DNA from: Globobulimina sp.
Taxonomy: Eukaryota > Foraminifera > Rotaliida
NCBI GenBank assembly: GCA_003354225.1
Contig: PIVH01000499.1
Location: 1 to 5,591, forward strand
Reading direction: 5' to 3'
DNA: 5,591 bases
This document shows, piece after piece, positions 1-5,591 of the stretch. The notes below the pieces were generated by a model. That model saw nothing but the letters and a program-made list of their open reading frames with translations, made no database searches and was not told where the DNA came from. The translations under genes were made by a program, and so were the position numbers. Each line of letters opens with the position of its first letter. Within the stretch, counting starts at the first letter, position 1.

Positions 1-669
1 AATTTTATCTTTGCAAACTGAAGTAAGTTGATTAAGAATTGGCGTATCACACCATCCGGGATGCACGCTATTACACCGGATGCCTTTCGCCATATATTCA
101 AATCCGATCTGTTTTGTCAAGCCAAAAACAGCGTGTTTGGAGACCACATATGGTCCGATGCCAACCGCTGCTCTTTGCCCTGCAATGGAGGAGATATTAA
201 TAATGGAACCTTTTATATCTGCTGTTTTATGCAACATTGAGGGGATAAAATATTTACAGTTCCAGTATACGCCCATTACATTTATATCCATCAAATATTT
301 GAATTCTTCATTTGTGATTTCGAACAATGGCCCAAAATAACCAGCAATGCCTGCATTGTTTACTAATATGTCAATTGAGTCATATTTATCAGTTATAACT
401 TTTGTATACGATTTAATATCGTTTTCATTGCTCACGTCACCGTACATTGTTTCACATTTAAATTCGTTTTCTAATTTTGCCAAACCTGGTTTATCAATAT
501 CAATACCAATTACTTTTGCACCATTTTCTGTAAATAATTTTGCAGTTTCTCGTCCAATGCCGCTCGCAGCTCCTGTTATAACAGCGATTTTATTTTGTAG
601 CCTTTTTGATGTTGGTTTTGAACAAAAATATCTTTTTGACAGCCTAAATGTGAGTGATGTCATTGACAT
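1..669 (-). CDS. Classical short-chain dehydrogenase/reductase (SDR), N-terminal 223 residues, probably mitochondrial; runs off the left edge
   Basis: NAD(P)-dependent oxidoreductase with a Rossmann fold; the substrate cannot be told. Reading complement from ATG at 669 the frame stays open to base 1 (223 codons; the family is usually 250-280), so the C-terminal substrate lid is missing. Seen: cofactor loop TGAASGIG at residues 32-39; acidic D57 and D59 at the end of strand 2, which in this family usually means NAD(H) rather than NADP(H); D78-V79 adenine contact; NNAG at 104-107; catalytic tetrad N130, S161, Y174, K178 (YVVSK); PG at 204-205. Residues 1-27 hold seven Arg/Lys and no acidic residue, with R13-Y-F15 before C16-S17, matching an R-3 mitochondrial processing site, so I infer matrix import. 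An in-frame stop at 726-724 and ATGs at 669 and 663 fix the start within two residues. No intron is needed. It resembles FabG-like and hydroxysteroid/acyl reductases; exact subtype unknown. Confidence 0.93.
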   Translation of the reverse strand, partial: MSMTSLTFRLSKRYFCSKPTSKRLQNKIAVITGAASGIGRETAKLFTENGAKVIGIDIDKPGLAKLENEFKCETMYGDVSNENDIKSYTKVITDKYDSIDILVNNAGIAGYFGPLFEITNEEFKYLMDINVMGVYWNCKYFIPSMLHKTADIKGSIINISSIAGQRAAVGIGPYVVSKHAVFGLTKQIGFEYMAKGIRCNSVHPGWCDTPILNQLTSVCKDKI

Positions 670-714
670 GATTGTGACTGGTAACTTGAAAGTTTTTTTT
701 CGAGCTGTACATAC
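670..714. promoter_or_regulatory. 45-base divergent (head-to-head) intergenic region, presumed bidirectional promoter and 5' leaders
   Basis: Only 45 bases separate the SDR start codon (669, minus) from the first ATG of the large plus-strand gene (715). The gap holds a run of eight T at 693-700 and no recognisable TATA box on either strand. Promoter function is inferred from the gene arrangement, not from a motif. Leaders must be very short, or the two transcripts start inside each other's coding region and overlap. If the second in-frame ATG (742) of the large gene is used, the gap grows to 72 bases. Confidence 0.5.
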
Positions 715-3700
715 ATGGCATCCTTATCTTGTGGTTTCGCTATGCAGCCTAAAACAGTATATGCCGGTGTTTTAAATAAAAAAGGCCAAGTCAACAAATC
801 GTGGAAGAAAAGATGGTTCGTATTGTATGAAAACCGAAAATTAGCGTATTACGCATCGCAAAATGATGTCGTAAATTGCAAAGATCCAATAAACTCCATC
901 GACCTATCCACCATAAACCAAGTCCGTATAGTGAATAAACCATCGTATAAAAAGCCCAAAAGACGCAAAACATTTTCCATCGCTTCAATGAGCTCAAAAC
1001 AGCACAGCATTTCGACCCTATTCACCCACTTAACTGCGTATACAACAAACCACAAAATAAAAAATGCCATCACGTCCCTAAACGACTGTAATTATAACAC
1101 GCAGTTTTCATTTGAATTAGTTTCACCAAAACGAACGTACACTTTATGCTGTCACCACGCCGCGTCCTTCAACGAATGGGTCGACAATTTGGAATCGGCC
1201 GTATTTGGACAGAAATTGTACAAAGGATGGATACGGAAACAAGGCGAAAAAAGAAAGACATGGAAGAGACGCTGGTTTATCATCTTCAACACCAACGAAA
1301 TGAGATATTATTTGGACGACAAATTATCCAAACCCAAAGGCTCCATTTTGTTGACCGATTTGTTGAATATGCGCTTAATTGACGACGGCATCAAGTACAG
1401 TCAACCAAATATCTTAGAATTGCAAACAGCGCATCGGCTATGGGTCTTATCTGCGGATAGCAAACAAAACCGACTGTTGTGGTGGCAGCGCATCAGCCGT
1501 TTGATGAACGGCATCAATTTGGCGCCCATTTACGAGGATCACTTATTTAAATATGACTTGCAAGCAAAGTGTTGGATTTATAAATACTTCGCATTGGACA
1601 CCAAAGCTTTGTTGCAGTTCGACAAAATTGAGGATTGTGAGCGGTATAAAAATTCTACACATTTCACGCTGGATTTGTATCGGAATCACACCGCAAAATA
1701 TGTGCAATCCACGATTGCTTTGAACAAACATCCGGTGATTAAGCGTTTGCATAATCAAAATATGGACGATTGTGATTTTAAGCAGTTTCAGAAAAACAAT
1801 TTATTCAAAATCGAAACCAATGCCGGTTCATATTATTTTGCTGCCGACCATGCCGTGCAAATTGAACGTTGGTTTGCAGCGTTTAAACAGTTAAAAAAAC
1901 AGAGAGCGGACAGGAAAAAGCAGCAAAAATTCCAGCTGTTGAGGTGTCAAACTTATTCATTCACGCATCCGCTGCACAGAAATAATTATAACATATTGAC
2001 TGACCACAAGGATGACAATGACATCGCGCCGCGTTTGCATTATAAATCAAAGACAGTGGGCCATTTCGACGACATTCAATACCAATCGTTTGCCGCTGAG
2101 ATAACTGAGATTGCCGCGGTCGCACAACATCGCAATATCCGACACCGAAGATACAACTCACAGTCACAAACCAGTAAGAAACTGAAACAAACCCAACACC
2201 AAAAACGTTATAGCCACAACAATATCGGCTTAGAATTAGATATCTCGCAATTTACAAGAAACAAATTCAACCACAATGGACATTACTTATCCTGCGACAC
2301 CAAAATACGTAGACGCAAAACCACATTGCCTCGCACCCAGACACGGCGCACTTTGCTCGCAAAACGACCGAATATGAGCATTGTCTCCGCATTGATGGCG
2401 CTTGGCTTCCTCTCCGAGAATGGCTGCAAACGCGCCGCCTTGACTGTGAATAACGCCTCGGCCGAGCTGGCAGCAAATTGGTTGTTTGATAATATGGAGA
2501 ATCCCGCCGTGCATTTACCGTTAATATATTCAGACAGCGACGACGATATCGAGTACGATAATGAGTATATATTCTCAGATGGGGAGGTTGCGACTGATCA
2601 GGGCATGGATAGGAGATTAAGTGGTGTTGATTTGAAGGGAATTGAGGATATTCCAGAGTTTGGGCTGAAAGCTGACACGTATTACAAATATAGCTTGTGG
2701 GAGAGGGCGAAAATAAATTATACGAAGGCGATAAAGAAGGCGCTGCGACACGAAGATAACTTAATTTATAAAGAATGCAAAGATCGGGAACATGTGGATA
2801 AGATTTATAAATGGTATTGTTATCGATCGGAGTGTTGCAGACATTTGAAGCAATATCCACAGGCGGTCAGCGATACAAATGCATGGATGGAGAGGGTGTG
2901 TACATTTGTTTGTATATACAGTGTATTTGCTGTATTTCATATGTTTGAAAATTCAAAAAGGTGTTATTTAATGATGATAGCTTTGATTTTATTGAAGGCT
3001 GCGAGATTGCATCGGGGATATGGATGGATTTGAGGCGGTTCAATGCGTCGAAGGTGTTTATTGAGAAAGGGTTACAGATCGATGGCAGGAATATGTTATT
3101 ACAGCAACGGCTGCAGAGAGTGGCTAGGAAAATTAAGCAAGAATTGGCAAAGTTGGCGGTGGAGATTGACATGAAACAGTTGGAGTTGACAGTGGACATT
3201 GAGGAGAAATGTGAGAGTGGTGCCAGTGATGTGGAGTGGGAGGATATTATTGGTGGATGGTTGGAGCTCATTGGTGGCAAAACAGCGCAGCAATTATTTA
3301 CACAGTCAGCGGATACTGATATTGTTTGGGCGGAGAAGCACGATATTTCTATGAATGAATGTGTGCAGCGATTGGTGTTTGTAATGAGAGTGTATGGGAC
3401 GTGGAGCACCAAAGTGACGCAGACCGATGCCACAGAGTTCATGTCTATGTACGATATATTGTCAATGTTGAATGAGTACTCAGTGCCGCAATTAATTAAT
3501 GATTACCTTCATGTTAAAGAGGTGTATATTGACATTGCTATTGATGGGGAACAGCATAAACAAAGGGAGATTATATGGAAATATTTGCAATTTAAAATTG
3601 GCGATTGCTTTGATACAAAAATTGCAGGTTTGATTAAGAAGAGACAGTTTCGAGATAAATCGGCGGTGGATTGTGATGAAGAAATGCGGGCAGAATTATA

Positions 3701-5378
3701 TTTTGGTTATGCTGAGTCGTCGGATATTGTTACTTTGCAGGTATTGGACACGATTTATTCATTTGTATTTTGTTCGCATGAGGTTGTATTTAATGAGGAT
3801 TATAACCACACGAATGAATTAGTGGCATTTATTGGCAATCATCAGAGCTCAAATGAGTATGATTTCGACTATGAAGAGGTGTATTCTAAGTATATTACAA
3901 ATGTGTCACAGAATGAGTTCTCAGAGTTTAATATTGGACATAACATAAATAATTTTATTGCGAACAAACAGTATAAAACATTGAAAGAGGAGCTATTTAA
4001 CAATAAAGTTTATAAAATAAGCGAATTGGAATGGAGCGATGTATTATTTAAAGGGAAATTGTTCGCAAAAACATATAAAACGATGGATATAAATTGCTGT
4101 GCCGCAGACGAAGGATTTTTAAATGAAAAATATAAAATTAAAGCAAATCAACCAATATCTTTAACGCATTTAATTGTATTATTGCTATATACAAATAATA
4201 ATAAATTGCGGCAAACGTTTTTAGATGAAAATACATCAAAGGAAGAGACTGCAAATTTTAGATTGATCCTGAAAGAATGTCTAATATTTTACAGCAAAGT
4301 TACGCCATTAAACACAAAGTTTTATCATTGCATATCGTGTGATAATTCATCACCGATTTTATTTAATGAATATGCGGTGAATATATTGAGTGTGACCTCA
4401 TTAACAAAATATTGTTCCGTAGCAATGATGAATTACAATAATATGGAAGCAAATGATAATGAAAGATATCAACATTTAGTGTTAGAATTGAAACAAAGAG
4501 ACAGCAGTCCTTTAAAACAAATGGATATTTCATTTTTAAGTGATGCAGGATTTGAAGGTGAATATATTGTAAATAAATGTTCATTTTCTGTCTGTAATAT
4601 GTATCATAAATATGTGAGTTACGAGGTTTATATAAATTCATTATTATTGTTTAACAAAATTATAAATGGACAGTATTTACTGCATAGTGATTATCATAAA
4701 CAATTATTATATCAAATGCAAATTGTTGAATGTATGAAAGGTTTAATGATTGGCGAGAATAATAATAAAACACCGACATATATTCAATTGCTGTTCAATT
4801 GTTTAATCAGTAAAACCTCCCAATTATTTTTATTAAAATCTCAATATGAAAATTTATCTGACGGTATTTGGGATAATTTAATAATTATTGCGGAGAATGA
4901 TGATAATAATATTAATAAATATGAATTTGGAGATTTTTTGTCATTTTGGAAAGCCAAAAATTTAAAATGTGCCAAGTTTGTAAATGAATATAAATGGAAT
5001 GAAAATGATTTAAAACAATTTTATAATTTAAAAAAAGACGAACAATTAATAGGTCCAGAATTAATTTATCCGTTAAAGAAAAAAAGAAATAAAGAACAAG
5101 AAGATATTATATTTGTTTTGCTTTGCAAACGATTAAACAGCAAAAAAAATAAAGATTTATCTGAATTAGCTATAAAATGTAAAAGATTTACACATCAAAT
5201 AAAAAGTATTGAGTTGCGATGGAATGTGTTGCTCTATAAAGCACAATTTGCAATTTGTAAAAATATTTGTTTGACAAAGCAAAATAATTATCAATGTATT
5301 ACATTTCCATCCAATTTAATCACACAAATTGATACATTTCAATTCCAGATCGCTATAAGAGTTTTATCAATAAAATAG
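715..5378 (+). CDS. Large multidomain protein: 3x PH - UBA - TPR - helical C-terminal module with ART-like motifs; two exons joined 715-2897 and 2981-5378 (1526 residues)
   Basis: I do not recognise a named orthologue. An in-frame TAA at 682 makes ATG 715 the first possible start; M10 (742) would also keep the first PH domain whole. Order: PH1 about 14-162, PH2 168-266, PH3 274-395; a Lys/Arg/Gln/His-rich linker 396-552; UBA 554-597; acidic patch 605-624; TPR units 647-766; then about 760 residues, mostly helical, with a conserved-looking core at 885-1360 and a Lys-rich tail (KKKR at 1427-1430, weakly NLS-like). The exons lie in different frames and join mid-codon within a TPR repeat; the join restores exact 34-residue repeat spacing, strong support for one gene. 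No signal peptide or membrane segment is seen. Inferred role: cytosolic adaptor or enzyme recruited to phosphoinositide membranes, with ubiquitin- and protein-binding modules. Base composition shifts strongly along the gene. The gene model is solid; the function is unknown. Confidence 0.85.
754..1200 (+). other. PH domain 1 with a long basic internal insertion
   Basis: Residues 14-162. The first strands read YAGVLNKKG followed by KSWKKRWFVLY (29-38), the usual PH beta1-beta2 pattern, then KLAYY; the closing helix carries the hallmark Trp (W155 in FNEWVDNL). Between about 72 and 126 there is an insertion of roughly 50 residues, rich in Lys/Arg and Ser (KKPKRRKTFS at 79-88), longer than a normal PH loop. 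The basic beta1-beta2 loop would suit phospholipid binding. The insertion contains an R-R-K-T context resembling a basophilic kinase site (inference). Confidence 0.85.
1216..1512 (+). other. PH domain 2, cytohesin/Grp1-like putative phosphoinositide binder
   Basis: Residues 168-266. The stretch GWIRKQGEKRKTWKRRWFII (171-190) follows the K-x(n)-[K/R]-x-R pattern of PIP3-binding PH domains and is very like the cytohesin/Grp1 loop. MRYY (196-199) supplies the expected tyrosine, and KPKGSILL (206-213) matches the following strand. The terminal helix carries W256-W257. This is the best-conserved domain of the protein and the most likely membrane-targeting element. Binding specificity is inferred from family motifs only. 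Confidence 0.9.
1534..1899 (+). other. Divergent PH domain 3
   Basis: Residues about 274-395. The opening strands (EDHLFKYDLQAKCWIYKYFAL) show the alternating pattern of PH beta1-beta2, but the loop lacks the dense Lys/Arg cluster of the first two domains. The end is typical: FKIETNAGSYYFAADHA (364-380), then a helix IERWFAAFKQL with the hallmark Trp at 386. Probably a PH fold with weak or no phosphoinositide binding, perhaps a protein-binding copy. A roughly 45-residue insertion lies between the third strand and the FKIET strand. Confidence 0.7.
2374..2505 (+). other. UBA (ubiquitin-associated) domain
   Basis: Residues 554-597. Helix 1 has SALMALGF (558-565) with the defining Met/Leu-Gly-Phe loop; helix 2 runs through C571-K-R-A-A-L576 followed by N579-N580; helix 3 is AELAANWLFDNMEN (583-596), matching the A-x-x-W-L/V ending of USP5/USP13-type UBA domains. 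Family knowledge says such three-helix bundles bind ubiquitin or ubiquitin-like partners. It is followed at once by an acidic, Asp/Glu/Ser-rich patch (605-624). Confidence 0.85.
2653..3095 (+). other. TPR repeat block, about three units, interrupted by the intron
   Basis: Residues about 647-766 of the spliced product. Unit 1 covers DTYYKYSLWERAKINYTKAI, unit 2 covers WYCYRSECCRHLKQYPQAV, and unit 3 covers ASGIWMDLRRFNASKVF then EKGLQID. Small residues fall at the expected TPR positions, and the spacing from unit 2 to unit 3 is exactly 34 residues with the preferred splice. It resembles the three-TPR fold of Hop/STI1. However, positions that form the carboxylate clamp for Hsp70/Hsp90 tails look substituted (Y703, E733 and I737 where Asn, Lys and Arg are usual), so chaperone-tail binding is doubtful. 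A basic helix (766-780) follows as a probable cap. Confidence 0.75.
2898..2980 (+). other. Spliceosomal intron, 83 bases, phase 2
   Basis: The upstream exon is open in frame 1 and the downstream exon in frame 3, so an intron is required between about 2895 and 2998. The preferred pair is donor GTGTAC at 2898 and acceptor TAG ending at 2980. It joins R727 to V728 and F729 and gives exactly 34 residues between equivalent TPR positions. The intron is AT-rich with no clear pyrimidine tract; TTTAAT at 2966-2971 could be a branch site. Two other frame-compatible pairs exist: 2896-2960 (six residues longer) and 2900-2997 (five residues shorter). Confidence 0.65.
3450..4877 (+). other. C-terminal module of unknown function with possible degenerate ADP-ribosyltransferase-like motifs
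   Basis: Residues about 885-1360. Landmarks in order: QLINDYLHV (898-906), ELYFGY (966-971), QVLDTIYSF (981-989), YKTLKEEL (1059-1066), FYHCIS (1175-1180), VTSLT (1199-1203) followed by CSVA, LSDAGFEGEY (1247-1256), and a helical stretch with SYEVYINSLLLFNKIINGQ. The spaced H1177, S1201 and E1253-G-E1255 resemble the R/H ... S-T-S ... E-x-E layout of ADP-ribosyltransferase folds, but the basic residue is His, the usual following Gly is Cys, and only part of S-T-S is kept. I recall, without being able to verify, similar motif series in large uncharacterised protist families. Enzyme activity is not shown; it may be a pseudoenzyme or an unrelated fold. Confidence 0.4.
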
Positions 5379-5543
5379 TGTCGTCTTTTTTTTATTTTTT
5401 CCCCTTTTTTTTTTGTTGAGTATGCTGTTTGTTTTTTTATTTCTGGATATTAATAATTATTATTTATTCAGGACGAATGAATTCTGATTTTGATTTTTGA
5501 ATAATTGCGCTTTAATTTACAGAAAATTAAGCTTAAATAAATC
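5379..5543 (+). other. T-rich 3' flank of the large gene, with candidate polyadenylation signal
   Basis: Directly after the TAG stop, 5386-5414 consist of T runs broken by one A and four C, followed by AT-rich sequence of very low GC and no credible coding frame. AATAAA lies at 5536-5541 on the plus strand, 158 bases after the stop; the same hexamer lies on the minus strand at 5468-5463. In sequence this AT-rich either hexamer may be chance. I see no RNA gene or repeat element here. Confidence 0.45.
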
Positions 5544-5591
5544 TTACAAATCGAGAAACCTGGAATTAGCGTTGAGCCTCTTGGACCAAAT
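5544..5591 (-). CDS. Possible C-terminal end of a convergent neighbouring gene (very short, tentative)
   Basis: The last ~40 bases rise to about 46% GC from roughly a quarter in the flank before them. On the minus strand a frame open from the right edge (15 codons, ending RFLDL) meets TAA at 5546-5544, exactly where composition changes. This fits the end of a tail-to-tail gene. Alternatives: GTAAGA on the minus strand at 5547-5542 could be a splice donor, and a plus-strand frame from 5494 is also open to the edge after an acceptor-like TTTAATTTACAG ending at 5522. Orientation is therefore not settled and no product can be named. Confidence 0.25.
   Translation of the reverse strand: MWSKRLNANSRFLDL

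Noticed and set aside
347-775. Plus-strand open frame of 142 codons
   Set aside because: It lies antisense to the SDR, whose minus-strand frame carries all catalytic motifs. The plus-strand translation shows no domain and its end overlaps the start of the PH protein. The smaller plus frames at 28-340 are rejected for the same reason.
2267-2860. Minus-strand open frame of 197 codons
   Set aside because: Antisense to the UBA and TPR coding exon; Ser/Pro/Arg/Cys-rich translation with no recognisable motif, explained by the codon bias of the sense strand.
2899-3033. C-terminal membrane anchor after the TPR block
   Set aside because: The hydrophobic run comes from translating the T-rich intron and an out-of-frame part of exon 2; it is not part of the spliced protein.
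2867-3442. Minus-strand open frame of 191 codons
   Set aside because: Antisense across the intron and start of exon 2; Ser/Cys/Asn-rich with no domain, while the sense strand has TPR periodicity.
2961-5378. Independent gene starting at GTG 2961 or a nearby codon
   Set aside because: It would begin in the middle of a TPR repeat, and splicing to the upstream exon restores exact repeat spacing. A GTG start is also unlikely in a nuclear gene.
5386-5414. Bacterial-type Rho-independent terminator
   Set aside because: The T runs have no GC-rich hairpin before them, and the gene is eukaryotic with an intron.
1-5591. CRISPR array, transposon ends, tRNA or rRNA genes
   Set aside because: I saw no spaced direct repeats, terminal inverted repeats, transposase or reverse transcriptase motifs, or cloverleaf-like sequence on either strand.

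Overview
The window looks like nuclear DNA from a compact, AT-rich protist-like eukaryote. The evidence is a short GT-AG intron, three PH domains, UBA and TPR modules, a mitochondrial-type presequence, ordinary TAA/TAG/TGA stops, and no sign of bacterial ribosome binding sites or operons. I cannot fix the clade from sequence alone. The C-terminal half of the main protein recalls, from memory and unverified, large uncharacterised protein families of free-living protists such as foraminifera.

Layout: (1) positions 1-669, minus strand, are the first 223 codons of a classical short-chain dehydrogenase/reductase (SDR). It has every catalytic motif and a likely mitochondrial targeting leader, and it runs off the left edge. 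(2) Positions 670-714 are a 45-base gap between two divergent start codons. (3) Positions 715-5378, plus strand, are one large gene with a single intron (best model: exons 715-2897 and 2981-5378, protein of 1526 residues). The protein reads in order: three PH domains, a basic linker, a UBA domain, an acidic patch, about three TPR units, and a helical C-terminal half of about 760 residues. That half contains spaced motifs resembling a degenerate ADP-ribosyltransferase (ART) fold and a poor EF-hand-like loop. (4) Positions 5379-5543 are a T-rich 3' flank. (5) The last ~48 bases rise sharply in GC and may be the tail of a convergent minus-strand gene.

The most interesting object is the large protein. 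Its PH domains, the second closely resembling cytohesin/Grp1-type PIP3 binders, suggest membrane recruitment. UBA and TPR suggest ubiquitin and peptide or protein partners. The C-terminal module may be an enzyme or pseudoenzyme. Nothing links its function to the SDR except the shared, very short divergent promoter region. The gene also changes base composition strongly along its length: C-rich coding strand first, then G-rich, then very AT-rich. This may mark a mosaic origin.
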